Origin: Branchiostoma floridae
Taxonomy: Eukaryota; Chordata; Leptocardii; Amphioxiformes; Branchiostomatidae
Direction: 5' to 3'
Length of the DNA stretch: 36,656 nucleotides
Assembly (NCBI RefSeq): GCF_000003815.2
Contig: NC_049981.1
Span: 1,440,150 to 1,476,805 of the forward strand
Shown here: in pieces, positions 1-10,810 of the stretch
How positions within the stretch are numbered: position 1 is the stretch's first letter
How the letters are laid out: each line of letters begins with the position of its first letter
The notes under the pieces: generated by a model
Database searches by the model: none
Seen by the model: the letters and a program-made list of their open reading frames with translations, nothing else
What the model was told of the DNA's origin: nothing
Made by a program: the position numbers and the translations under genes

Positions 1-1076
1 TTAGCCCCGGTCACAAAGCGCGTACGATTCCTTGCGATGGACTATTCCGCATATCGTACGATGAGCGCAGTACATCGCAACAAAATCGTAAGCATCGCAA
101 GCCATCGCAACGCATCGGATGGTGTTCAAAATTTTTCCAGCGTCGCACGATTTTTCACTTGTGTCTCTTCTGTATAGCCGTCTGACCGCTTTTGTGCTTC
201 TTTAACCAACAAACATGTGGACGTAGCTGTTAAATACCTTCCTATAATATCTTTAACTGTAAAAATAAATTAAAAAAGACCATGACAACAATATTACAAG
301 CAAAAGTTCAAATCAAGCGTGAGTACTGGTATGGTTATCTCGGCCTGCTTGCCGGCTCTACGTGTGAGGCTCTTTCGAAGATCGTATCATGATATGCTAT
401 CAACAAAAAGATGCCATCATACAAAAATCAAATGATAAGCATTATATCATATATATTTCCGACTCATAGAGCCTGCCTTTATGTTCGAGTTGTCCCCATG
501 GTTATTACGATTATGGTAAACTGACCCAAGAGTGCCAAGACCGACGAGAGCTGAGATTTGATCTAATTATAAACTCACGTGCATGAAGCGATCAAACTAT
601 TGTCTGCATCACCTGTGCGTGACGCGCTGTTCTCTGGTTGCGACTGTGGCAATTGCGACTGATATATTTCCCCTTTTCGTCAATATCGACAATATCAGGT
701 AAAACTGAAACCATCACAACATACTAAAAAATCATAAATCTATAACCTCATCAGTAGACAAAAATTGCCGTAATGAACTCTGCTATGGGGGCAAATAAAA
801 CCTTACGACGATAGCGAAATTTTGAACATGTTCAAAATCCATTTCAGCTCTATTTTTCGCCATACGACGCTCCCCGATTTACTATGATTCGCTGCGATTG
901 ACACAGGCACGCTCTTATGACCTCGTCGTACGATCCACTACGCGCTTTGTGACCACGGCTTTATATACTTAAACCATTGCTTCCGATTTTCTTCCGACTT
1001 ACGTCGCACTGCGATTATTCTGCGCATCGGAAGGAATCGCAAGGAATCGTACGCGCTTTGTGACCGGGGCTTTAGT
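1..1076. mobile_element. Non-autonomous DNA transposon with terminal inverted repeats
   Basis: The first ~36 bases (from agccccggtcac at position 3) recur as a perfect inverted copy at the right end (about 1040-1074). The inside is AT-rich with no transposase-like reading frame, so it is a non-autonomous element. A third, imperfect copy of the same terminus lies at about 925-962, in the same orientation as the right end. The element therefore has two right ends about 112 bp apart. The left end coincides with the window edge, so no target-site duplication can be checked. It probably lies within an intron of the deiminase gene that follows. The family is not recognised. Confidence 0.75.
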
Positions 1077-1288
1077 TACATTTAGTTATGGAACTTTCCG
1101 GTACTTGGGACATAGCACTCCCACCCCCCACCCCCCACCCCCCTGCCAACAAAACCTTTAACTCCTGTAACTAAAACAAGTCTTCAGTCTGAATTGTCTT
1201 ACAACCTTTCATATTGGACATCTGAAATTGTCTTCTTTCATAGTTAGAGTATAAAAGACCTGTTTCTTCCAGATCTCTTCAGTGTCCA

Positions 1289-1336
1289 CTGACGAAGGAT
1301 AGTGGATTCTATCCGAAACGTCTGACCGTTTCAAAA
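1289..1336 (+). repeat. Hammerhead-like stem-loop motif of a retroelement terminus
   Basis: The bases read CTGACGA, then a 6-bp stem (GGATAG at 1297-1302 pairing with CTATCC at 1309-1314), then GAAACG, which can pair with CGTTTC about six bases later. CUGANGA-stem-GAAA is the core order of a hammerhead ribozyme, and such motifs are known in Penelope-like retroelements. An extra A at 1296, between the core and stem II, and the lack of an obvious stem I argue against an active ribozyme. It is more likely a decayed terminus of a Penelope-like element. No protein fragment of such an element is visible. Confidence 0.35.
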
Positions 1337-1504
1337 CCATATCCAGTTGCATGAGTAACTATTTGGCGTTTGTTTGGGAATGATTGTGCATTTGGCATAA
1401 ACTTGCAATGGGCCTAATGTTTGTTGCCTGTTCTTAGCCCATTGTGACATATATGTGCAGTAAATGTCTAAACCATTTTTATTCTTTTTCCCCTTACTCC
1501 TAAG

Positions 1505-3718
1505 GGGTTTCGTATGCTGCTGTCCAGTCCGGATGCCTGTTACCGTCTACTGGAGAGACTAGGGGACGGCGGGTACGGGGAGGCAGCTCTGTTTCAAGGT
1601 GTGGCATTCGCTCACTAGACGTAAACTCCATACTAGACGTAATCACACTTCCAAACTGGGGCCCGGTCGGGCTATTTGTGGGAACGAAAAATAGAAATGT
1701 ATACGTAAAAATATGCACAGAATATACCCACAATTCTGCTCTTTACATGTACGTCTTGTGTAGTTTGGTGTCTTTTACCTCACACTTTTCGTTCCCGAAA
1801 GCTGCCCGACCGGCCCCGGTTTGGAAATGTGACGTCGGCATTTTGTTTCTTTTGTAACCATGCCAAGCTGTGTAACACAAATCACTGTTTCTGTACCATA
1901 TAGGCAAGAGAAGGCAGTCTAAAAGTCAGCTAAATAACTGGGACCCGTCACATGTGAGTGTCATCTTTATATGATGTCTCCACTCAATGTTTTAGCAAAA
2001 GTCACCAAAATGGGTATTCCATTTCCGGAGGCTCTAAATTCAAAGTGCTGTAAAAGTGCTCCTGGGCTGAAATTGAGATGCCTCCATATCTAGATTTGCT
2101 TAGAATATGTTTATCTATGTGTGTGCCAAATTTGGTGCTTTTAGACAAAAGTGCACAATTAGCCTGATTTTTTTCAACTATGCCGCCGGACTACAACATA
2201 TTCCTAATACGTAATAACTAAGATGAAATTTCTCCATGCCATCAAGGGCTTCAGGCTGGAGGAGAGTGCCACCGTCACCGTCAACAACCTTCTGGAAGAT
2301 TCGTCGTTAAGGGAACAAAACGCTCTCTACCAGGTAAAACCTGTAAAGTGTTTAACAGCGAATTTTACATTCCGCAATCTGGCTTTCTTTGCCTGTCACA
2401 ACAGTCAATTCTTCGAGGAAGTATGTATTTACAACCCTTGCTTTCTTAAATGAAGTTTAGATCGAGACTCCACAAAGTAACAAAAGGCATATTGAGAGAA
2501 ATATTCCCAAAGCATATTGCAGTTTCCCCTTTAAAGAACCAATTAAAAAGCCATTTTTGTTTTTTAAATTTGCTTTTGGACAGACGAGGACAATGTGGCA
2601 CTGCACCAAACTTATATTAACAGTGCCACGGTACCGACAGAAGGTAAAGGTAGTAGTACTAGTCTTTTACCTCCCCGACCGAAGTCAGGTACTCGTTTTT
2701 ACACCTAGGTGAAGAGAAAAAGGTCGTGTAAAGTGGCTTTTCCAAGGGCACAACGTCGGGGGCACGGTGGGGATTGAACTCAGGACCTATAGATTCTGAT
2801 CCGAACGCTTTACCACTTACGCCACGCCCGAAGCCAGTTCTTTACTTAAGTTATAACTTAATTAAGTTATAATGTTACTTGTCAACGTTCCTCATTTTTG
2901 GAGCTGTCACTCCCAGGTGTGAAGCTCTTTGATAAGGATGTTATTTTCAGAGATACATTAACGAGAACCGGGAGGTACTGAAGAAAGAGCTGGGCTTGAC
3001 TGAAGAGGACATTATCGACCTGCCGCAGTTGTACCGGGAAGTGAGAGAGCCTAGCGTTGACACGCCGGGGCGAGCGGGTATGTAAATGTCCGCGTGTTGC
3101 ATCGTGTGGTGAAATCGGTAAGGTGTTGTGCCGATATGCCCCGATGTACAGTAGTACCCTTCGGAAATACGACTTTGTTCACCTCACTCATGTGTGAATG
3201 AGTACCGTAGCTTCGGCTAGGGCCTTCCCTAGGATAGAACGTTAAATGGAGGTCCCGCGTGTTTGGAAGGAAGTGAAAACGATTCTGTCCCTTTTGGCGT
3301 AACGGTTTGGCGAGTTGGGTTTGTGATCTTGCGGCCTGGGTTAGACTTGGCTGCTAAGGTGGGACACTTTTATCTGTGTTCAAATAAGCCATTCATAGAA
3401 TCCCGCTTCTTATAAATGGTCTCCTGGCGGAAACTACAGTTTGTCTTTTTGTCGCACACACAGCTGCAGCCTTTCCGAACCTGGTGAACATGATAGTTCT
3501 AGGAAAATTCCTGGTCATCCCAAAGCCCTTCGGTCCTATCATCAACGGCACATGCGCGTTGGAACAACACGTGACGTCACTGCTGGAACCTTTGGGGACT
3601 GACCTGCGACTTCCTGGATGACTGGTACTCCTATCAGGTGTTCCTGGGCGAGGTGCATTGTGGGACTCAAGTACGACGACAGCCACCCGCCTTTAAGTGG
3701 TGGGAGATGGTCCTTTGA
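1505..3718 (+). CDS. PADI: Peptidylarginine deiminase, C-terminal exons (frameshifted)
   Basis: The family hydrolyses peptidyl-arginine to citrulline, using calcium. Exon 1505-about 1600 reads [16 protein letters not shown] through [10 protein letters not shown]. Exon 2223-2333 ends LREQNALYQ. Exon 2951-3077 includes [11 protein letters not shown] and DIIDLPQLY. Exon 3464-3718 includes [24 protein letters not shown] and FKWWEMV before TGA. These follow vertebrate PADs in order. The cysteine in GEVHCGT matches the catalytic nucleophile (Cys645 of human PAD4), and the gene ends close to the usual C-terminus. Junction phases 2333/2951 (phase 0) and 3077/3464 (phase 1) fit. The first junction does not resolve: donors at 1599 or 1601 are both weak. 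The last exon carries one extra base near 3607-3611, so as written it stops before the active-site cysteine. N-terminal exons with the other catalytic residues lie left of the window. Family assignment is very secure; intactness is not. Confidence 0.9.
2571..2833 (-). mobile_element. tRNA-derived SINE (copy 1)
   Basis: It lies in the intron between two deiminase exons and is about 80% alike to the element at 5342-5597, sharing the end sequence GACAGACGAGGACAATGTGG. Read on the minus strand, the head resembles a tRNA with an A-box-like tggcgtaagtgg region and a B-box-like gagttcaatcccc region. A shared body (aaggtcgtgtaaag on the plus strand) follows. It is a retroposed, non-functional tRNA-like sequence, not a tRNA gene. 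Confidence 0.65.
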
Positions 3719-3756
3719 TATCTATGGAATTGAGGTTTCTCAAAAGGCATTTCCTG

Positions 3757-3762
3757 AATAAA
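3757..3762 (+). promoter_or_regulatory. Poly(A) signal of the deiminase gene
   Basis: AATAAA lies about 40 bases after the TGA at 3716-3718. It supports the call that 3464-3718 is the terminal exon. Confidence 0.7.
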
Positions 3763-5074
3763 ATCTAAATCTTTACGAAGTCCACGGATGTTTAATTTAT
3801 GGACTGTGTCGCATAATAAATTTTGCCCTTTGGAAGCTTTGCCTTAAAATAAACTTGCACTTGTATTTGATATGAGTAAAACTGGTGACAAGTATATTGT
3901 CTTCGCTCTATATGAAGATTTATATACTAGTAGATTGAGTCATTCAACACGTTAAATCTGTTCCAGAATTGATGTTTAAACAACAACTATCTAGTTTTAG
4001 ATGTGTTTTGGAGCTGATTTCATCTTCTCAAGTCATAACCCGTGATGGGGGGGGGGGGGAAATCAGTCAAGTTTGGGGACCGCATTCTTCACACTACAGC
4101 AGCGACACCTAGCTGCAGTGCGAAGTAAAACCAGTCATGAAGATAGTTGACAAACGTCGGCCAGGCATGCACACTGGGGCCAGGGTTGTAAACCATGTTG
4201 TATTCAAGTCTAACAGTGGGGTTCAGGTGCCACCAACTGACCAGGTCGACTGTTCCGGTGTCACAGCGATCTTGCAAATCCCCCCCCCCCTCCCCAGCGA
4301 TCTCGCTAGCGTTTTCGCCACCCCACGCCGCTTTAGCGTTTTCGCCACCCCCATACCCGCTAGCCATTTTTTTTGCATGGCAATGAGTACCAAAGTGAGT
4401 CAAAGACAGTCAACATCTCTGCATGAAAACTCATTGATCTGAAGGCCAAATGACACAAAAGCGGGTAGGGCAGTAACCAAAACTCATTTCTTTAGAATTT
4501 CGACTGTCTCTTCGACTGACTGATTTTGCCCTGTGGCACCACATGATTGTAAACGCCGGTCTTCAGTTGATCCGGTGGGCTGCCCGGTACAGGAGTTAGC
4601 GACGTCGCCTGAAGCCGTCTGTAAATAATCATATGACTATTAGCGACGGGAAAGTCAGTCTTGCATAACTACAACCGCATACTAAGGTGCCACCGGCAAT
4701 GAAATCGTAGCATTAACTTACATAGTACAGCTTCATATTGTACGAAAACACTTCATATCCAAATGATATTTCCTTTTAGTCTACACGAAGATATCAAGAC
4801 TAGGAACTGGCGAATCCACGTGCATGTGTTGCAGGACACAACGGCACACGAGTTCAGACTTCAAGCAGAATGAGTAGACGAGAATCCGTGCCTTACAACA
4901 GACGTTACAGTTTTGTATGTACAAATTCTGTAGCTTTAGCAGTCATGCTAAAAACCGGTAGATCTTATGTCCCCATATCATACATGTTGTATATTAAATC
5001 GATGACCGTATGGATTTAAACTAAACAAATATACAGGGGGAAAACTTGAAAAGGGCCAAAAATGTGATTCTTAC
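3763..5074. other. Intergenic or intronic stretch with repeat remnants
   Basis: No convincing exon was found. A G run lies at about 4047-4056. Around 4270-4370 there is C-rich, repeat-like sequence with gcgaaaacgct written twice on the minus strand (gttttcgccacccc on the plus strand), which looks like a transposon fragment. The following exons of the minus-strand gene at 5075-5312 should lie here but could not be picked out. Confidence 0.4.
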
Positions 5075-5312
5075 CGTCTTGCTCCTCCGGATCATGTAAC
5101 TCATGTGGGTCCAGCTGCTCATTCGGTTCACCCAACAGGTCCTTCAGTTGATTCCTGAACTTTAGGGCCCTAGCCTCTTCATATTTATCCGGGATAATTT
5201 CATCAAAGCCGTATTTCCTGTAGGTCGGTCGGTTGCCGTAGAACTTGCCCCCCGAGTGGAAACCATCGTCACAAGCAGCATACAGACGAACAGCCTCATG
5301 GTGTAGATTCGC
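5075..5312 (-). CDS. Single exon of an unrecognised, possibly secreted protein
   Basis: A good acceptor (ttttctttcccctcag) precedes position 5312 and a good donor (gtaaga) follows 5075, giving a 238-nt exon. Two reading frames compete. One is open across the exon (79 codons plus one base) and includes KFYGNRPTYRKYGF, KYEEARALKF and a charged end rich in E, D and P. The other starts at an ATG at 5297-5299, 13 bases inside the exon, and gives a classical signal peptide (MRLFVCMLLVTMVST) but stops after about 45 residues. The two frames meet at a run of six G (six C on the plus strand, near 5250). One more G there would join the signal peptide to the longer frame. Either the run is miscounted or variable, or one frame is chance. 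The longer frame ends in phase 1. No family is recognised and the partner exons were not found. Confidence 0.55.
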
Positions 5313-5341
5313 CTGAGGGGAAAGAAAATTTTTTACTTTGT

Positions 5342-5597
5342 TGCTTTTGGACAGACGAGGACAATGTGGCTCTTCACTCAAGTTTGGTAACTTTTTTTTA
5401 CAAGTGCAGACAGAAGATAAAGGTAGTATTTTACCTCCCCGACCGAAGTCAGGCACCCGTTTTCACGCCTGGGTGAAGTGAAGAAGGTCGTGTAAAGCGC
5501 CTTTCCCAAGGACACAACGTCGGGGGCACGGTGGGTATCAAACTCGGGACCTAGAGGTTCCGAGCCTAACACTCTAGCACTTACGCCACACACGACG
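5342..5597 (-). mobile_element. tRNA-derived SINE (copy 2)
   Basis: It has the same structure and orientation as the copy at 2571-2833. On the minus strand the tRNA-like head lies at about 5530-5597, with an A-box-like ggcgtaagtgctagagtg and a B-box-like gagtttgatacccacc. A body of about 150 bases follows. It sits only ~30 bases upstream of the acceptor of the 5075-5312 exon, inside the presumed intron. Confidence 0.7.
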
Positions 5598-6168
5598 CCA
5601 CGTCATGTTTATAGTTGTATATTTTCCATCGCATATACTGTATAGGCCTGGTCAAACTGAGTACCACCATAGCGGACACAACTACAGGGCAAGTAAGTGC
5701 AGAGGTTGACTACGACTGCAAGGGCTGGTGGATGATAATACACCCAAGGGAGTAGCTCAAAGTAAATCATAGTTGTTAGACCACTGTTCTAGTTCGTGTC
5801 AGCACAATGATAAAACAAGAGTTCGGAGACCTCATACCTCCATGAAATATTCTGATTATGCAAATGACTTTTTCATTTGCATGATTTATGCTTGCTTATG
5901 TACACCTTTCACTTACTTACACAGGTCTCAGTGTTGACAACCAATCATTTAATACACGTACTTAGAAGAATTAGAACACTTTCAAATTTATCATGCAAAT
6001 TAAGGACTTATTTGCATAATTAGTATCTGCTTAACTTCTGCCTGCCACAAACTACATATATAACATGTATTTGAGTCCTATATGGGAAAACACTGTAAAT
6101 ATAGATTTTCCTCATTAAGTCCAAATTTGCATAATTTGCACTTCATTATGTAACATGCATTGGCATAA

Positions 6169-7025
6169 TACCGGTAGTAAGACTTATACCGGTAGATTAA
6201 AAATACTGGAACTTAAAGAGATCTACACATGCAACAATAGTTATTTCTGAGCTGTGCACACTTCAGACATCTATGTGTCCAATACATCATTTACAAAGCA
6301 TCGATAACAATGCATTCGAAGACAACAAGGCCAAAAGTTTTCAGTATCTTTTTCGGGGTAGGCAGCTCGTCGTGGGACGAACACACTGTCACATTCATTG
6401 CCAAATTTATAGATCATAATTACACATGCTCACGGCACAAGACGAACATGATTCAACAACAATCTTGAATTTCTGTTGGTGACCTACAACTCATGTAAAA
6501 GTGTGAAGAGCCGTTGCATAATAGCCCGGATCTACGACTGAATGGGCAAAATTGAACGTACGCAGCCATTTTCCCGCCATTTTTATATCTACGCTAGCAG
6601 TGAAGTGTTACGTCATAGCGGTTGTGACGGACAGAAGTTAAATGAAAATTCTTGACAGTATACGTCCGTTTTCTCATGACGTTTTGTATGCTCATGCAGG
6701 TTTATGTTTTATGCATTTACTGACAGAAAAGGAAGGAACATCAGAGGATGTATAAATGTACATAGCGGCAGTTAATTGTGCCGTGTTTCTTCCTACCGGT
6801 ATTTTGTACCCCCTCCCAACCACCCGCCCGTTCGCCGTGTAATTCCGCGGCGTGTTACAATTACAATATTACACTTTTAGCAGGACAAGAGTGGCAGAAA
6901 AGTTACACAGAAGAAGTGGCAAGGGTAACCTATAACAGCAACATGTAACTGGAGAAAATGATGCGTTGACAATTTGTCAAATCAGTATGGCTAGAGAAAT
7001 CGTCGTAAACATACCGGTATTATGA
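6169..7025. mobile_element. Transposon nested in the left arm of the fold-back element
   Basis: The left arm of the palindrome is broken by about 850 bases that have no counterpart in the right arm. The insert is bounded by inverted termini, cataataccggta at about 6168 and taccggtattatg at about 7013-7025. A further accggtag lies just inside the left end. No open frame is seen. This insertion post-dates formation of the palindrome. Confidence 0.55.
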
Positions 7026-7387
7026 TAATAGATGCCACAGGTACCTACATACCAAATATCATGGAAATCCATCATTCCTATGTTACACTATGCTCCTTGG
7101 AAGATTTTGACAAAAATGCTCCTGAAGTTCCAGAGCAAGCTGCTAGGGGGCCCAAACATACACCACTTCTTCCTTACATCAAAAGCTATCTGCCACCAAG
7201 AAATGAAGACCATAGCATGTCCAGGTAAAAAGATACAAAAAATTGAGGTCTTGCTGCATTACCAAGGTCACACACGGGGGGGGCAAAATTGACCTTGAAA
7301 TTCGTCTTCCCAACCCCTACCCACATACCAAATATCATCGTAGTCCATCAAGAGGTTCTCAAGTTATGATGTCCACAAATATTCGGA

Positions 7388-7428
7388 AACACAAACACAC
7401 AGACACACACACAGAGAGACACACTCAA
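7388..7428. repeat. CA-rich simple repeat at the palindrome centre
   Basis: An interrupted (CA)n / (GA)n tract occupies the loop between the inner arms. Confidence 0.7.
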
Positions 7429-8150
7429 AACTATACCTCAATTTTTCATGTGTCCGGATTTGTTGTCACCATAGCTCTAGAACCTCCAGATGGATTGTGA
7501 TGATATTTCATGTATGGGTAGGGCTTGGAAAGACGAAGGTCAAGGTCGATTTTGGCCCCCCTGGTGTGCGACCTTGGTACTGGAGCAGAACGGTTTTTCG
7601 TATCTTTTGACCTGGACATGCTATGATCTTGATCTTTTTGGTGGCAGATAGCTTGTGATGTAGGGAAGAAGTGGTGCATGTTTTGTTCCCCTAGCGGCTT
7701 GCTCTGGAATTGCAGGAGCATCCTGGTCAAAATCTTCCAAGAAGCATAACGGAACATAGGAATGACAGATTTCCATGATTAAACATGCAGCAGGCATCCT
7801 TGGCAGAGATGTACATATTGAAGTGCAAATTATGCAGATTTGAACTTAATCTGCATAATTAATGAAGAAAATCTATATTTAGTGTTTTCCATTATAGAAC
7901 TCAACTACATGTAACATGTGCAGTTTGTGGCAGGTGGAAGATTAGCAGATAACAATTATGCAAATAACTCCATAATTTGCATAATTAATGTGAAATTTAC
8001 ATAACTATTCTAAGTACAGTTAAATGATTGGATTGTCAACATTGTTGTCTGTGTAACATGTGTAAGTTAGTTAAAGGTGTACATAACCAAGCATAAATTA
8101 TGCAGATGTGCAAGTCATTTGCATAATAAGAATATTTCATGGAGGTATTA

Positions 8151-9045
8151 GGTCAGAGGGCTAAAGAAAAACAGTTTCCAGCTTTCCCTATTACAGTTAT
8201 CCGTCCTTAAACTTGCAAGCAATTCTGTGCAATGTGTATAAGTCATAGCCTAGTGCCCAGCCATGTTATATAACTCCCTAGTCTCTTCTTTCGTATCTGC
8301 AAGGATTTGCAGAGAGGACAAAGGAGACTTGGAGCTATCAAAGGGCTGGATACCCTGGATACAACAGATCTGTGGGTCTTCAAAACTAAAGAGGTAGCAA
8401 TCGTATTTTATGAGTTTTCATACAGATATATTCCATGCCTACCTCCTCAATCTTGGTATCAACCTTTGGAGTTCCCCTGCATGTTTGATCAAAGATGCAT
8501 GTCCTGGGCTTCTTTCAATCATATTGGCAGAGAAATTTCAGTGGGAAGGTAGATCCCCACGAGTTTGCACCACAAATTTTATTGTAATGTGGTATATGAA
8601 GTGGCACTATGCTTTGTAAGTTGCATTTCAACCAGAGAAACCCGACCTGACCCTCGATCTGCACCACAGGTGGTACACTCTTATCACCACCCAGCCCAGC
8701 CTGGTCAGGTCTGGTCTCTTGAATTAACTAAACTTCGGGGAAAGTCGGAAATCGGTTCCGCATGAGTGACTGTCTCACTTGCCTCATTTGTAAAATCAAG
8801 GAGAAACATTTATGGTCACTAGTCACAAGAGACCGTCCTTCTTAAGCTTGTTAACAGCAATACCCTACAAACATCCATGGCGCAATACAATCTTCATACA
8901 CACAGACAGGCGAAAGGAAATACAACAGACCTACAACAAAAATCATTAATACTTATAAACAATAAAACCGTCCGCCATAGCAATAGTTTTTATTGCCACA
9001 CTTATTTGAATGTGCATGCGGTAAGAAAGAATATTTGGAGCTTAA
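8151..9045. other. No supported gene
   Basis: Short open frames occur but none shows a recognisable protein. One splice-bounded stretch at about 8313-8393 was considered and not kept. Confidence 0.4.
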
Positions 9046-9083
9046 CAATAATAATGATAATAATAATAATGATGATGATGATG
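9046..9083. repeat. (AAT)n / (GAT)n microsatellite
   Basis: A run of aat and then gat triplets abuts the 5' end of the retrotransposon fragment. It may mark the insertion site. Confidence 0.7.
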
Positions 9084-10352
9084 CATTCTGTCCACAGCGC
9101 AACACGGCTTCAGGAAGGGTCTGTCCTGCGAAAGCCAGCTGGTGCTAACCCTCCAAGACCTGTCCAAGAACATGGACCAGAACAAACAGGTCGATGCCGC
9201 GGTGCTTGACTTTAGCAAGGCATTCGATACCGTGCCTCACGAACGTCTACTGAGCAAACTCGAGCACTACGGTATTTCTGGCCTCCTTCAGTCTTGGCTC
9301 AGGGCCCTCCTTACGGAGAGAACCCAGAGGGTTGTCTTTGACGGTGGAACATCTAGAGCTGTCAAGGTCACCTCTGGAGTTCCGCAGGGTACTGTGTTAG
9401 GCCCTCTGCTACTCCTGCTCTATATTAACGACCTACCCGATTCCGTAGACTCACATGTTCGACTATTTGCTGACGATTGCTTGATTTATCGAACTACCAG
9501 CAAGACTTCTGACGCACAAGGTCTGCAGTCTGACCTCGATGCGCTAACAGAATGGCAAAATCGTTGGCTTATGTCGTTCAACCCCTCTAAATGTCACATC
9601 CTCCATATCACCCGTAAAAAGCACCCCATCATAACTCAGTACTCCCTCTATGGAGAAGCCCTCACCGTTGTTAAGTCCCACCCCTATCTCAGAGTACAAC
9701 TGTCCGACGATTTGCGGTGGGACACCCATATCAACCACGCCACTAGCAAAGCTGGTAAGGTCCTAGGAGTCATTCGGCGCAACTTGACCCATTGTCCATC
9801 TAGGGTCAAGGCCACTTGTTACAAAGCGCTGGTACGGCCTCACTTGGAATATAGTGCCATCGTCTGGGACCCGTACACCAACAAAGGGATACAGGCGGTG
9901 GAGGCCGTCCAGCGCAGGGCAGCCCGAGTGACCCTTAATGACTACCGGCAGACTAGCAGCGTGACACAAATGCTCACAGACCTGCAGTGGCGCCCTCTCT
10001 CCGAAAGGAGGAGGAACGCCCGCCTCTCCTTTTTCTATAAAGTAGTTAACGATAACATTAATATAGACACTAGCAACATATACTTAAACCAACCCAAGGG
10101 CGCACCCGGGGAAGCCACATTTACAAATACCAACCCATCTTTGCCCGTTCCGACTCATATAAATACTCATTTTTCCCACGCACTATTCCTGAGTGGAACG
10201 CCCTGCCTGGCACGGTTGTAAGTGCTCCCAACGTTGAGTGCCTTCCGTGCCAGGCAGGCGGCCTGCCCGTCCTAACCCGGGAGCCTCAGCTACACCCCCC
10301 CCCCCACCCTACGATGCCCCATGCGGGGCCATTAATGTAGATGTAGATATAA
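9082..10352 (+). mobile_element. 5'-truncated non-LTR retrotransposon with reverse transcriptase fragment
   Basis: From 9082 the frame reads QHGFRKGLSCESQLV and then the reverse-transcriptase core: LDFSKAFDTVPH, SGVPQGTVLGP and the FADD catalytic motif. After this come a thumb-like region and a C-terminal part with RRAARV. The order fits the CR1/Jockey group of LINEs. The N-terminus of the reverse transcriptase and the whole endonuclease are missing. The long frame stops at 10221, but the family-typical ending (KYSFFPRTIPEWNALP) appears in the +1 frame from about 10110, showing a frameshift. The tail carries gtagatgtagata repeats near 10335-10350, as LINE 3' ends often do. It is dead: no promoter, no endonuclease and a broken C-terminus. 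Its base composition is richer in G+C than the flanks. Confidence 0.88.
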
Positions 10353-10508
10353 AGATGCCAGTTTATCATTATAAAAGTCATTTTTACTACATCATTATTT
10401 TATAGCTTAAAGATGATTAAGGGATTAAGGGATTTGTGAAAGCTGGCAGACTGGGTGTCAGCCACAACCTTCTCGCGGCTTTAAAGTCGCCATTGTATTT
10501 CGGAGAGT

Positions 10509-10810
10509 AGCGACGTATAATTGAAAGTTATCTACCTACCTGGTCAGATAACTACAGTTATACTAGCTACCGGAGAAATACAATGTCCCACCCTCTTAAG
10601 CCCGACCCAGGCCCGAGTAAGGTAGTTCGACTCGGGTTGTTTCGGAAAAAGAGGATGATGGGACGATCAGTGCCGGATGTCGTGTTTGTTGTTTACTGTG
10701 AAGAACTGCCACCTTGCGATCTCTAGGGAAACGCCATTGTATTTCTCCGGGTAGCTAGTATAACCGTAGTTATCTGACCAGGTAGGTATGATAACTTTCA
10801 ACTCTTCGCT
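10509..10810. mobile_element. Fold-back element, ~75-bp arms
   Basis: 10509-10585 and 10735-10810 are inverted copies with few mismatches, for example ctggtcagataactac against gtagttatctgaccag. They are separated by about 150 bases. A partial copy of the inner arm end (cgccattgtatttc) also lies at about 10489. There is no open frame. Confidence 0.65.

Larger units (their letters stand above)
5832..8150. mobile_element. Large fold-back (long inverted repeat) element
   Basis: The outer arms at about 5832-6165 and 7800-8150 are inverted copies; for example cctccatgaaatattctga at 5838 matches the reverse complement of sequence near 8143. The inner arms at about 7031-7390 and 7446-7790 are also inverted copies. 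The whole element is thus a palindrome with arms of about 700 bp and a short loop, interrupted on the left by another insertion (6170-7025). The parallel peptides that can be read from the two inner arms are a consequence of the symmetry and do not show coding. No transposase is visible. Confidence 0.7.

Noticed and set aside
4089-4442. Overlapping open frames on both strands
   Set aside because: Low-complexity, repeat-like sequence with no splice support and no recognisable protein.
5530-5597. tRNA gene on the minus strand
   Set aside because: Boxes A and B are degenerate, no cloverleaf closes, and the same sequence recurs with a shared SINE body.
7022-7757. Similar peptides on opposite strands, suggesting a duplicated gene
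   Set aside because: They arise from the two arms of the palindrome; there is no start, splice or domain evidence.
8313-8393. Possible exon (gatttgcag acceptor, AAAGAG|gtagca donor) reading LGAIKGLDTLDTTDLW
   Set aside because: The acceptor has a poor pyrimidine tract, no partner exon was found and no family is recognised.
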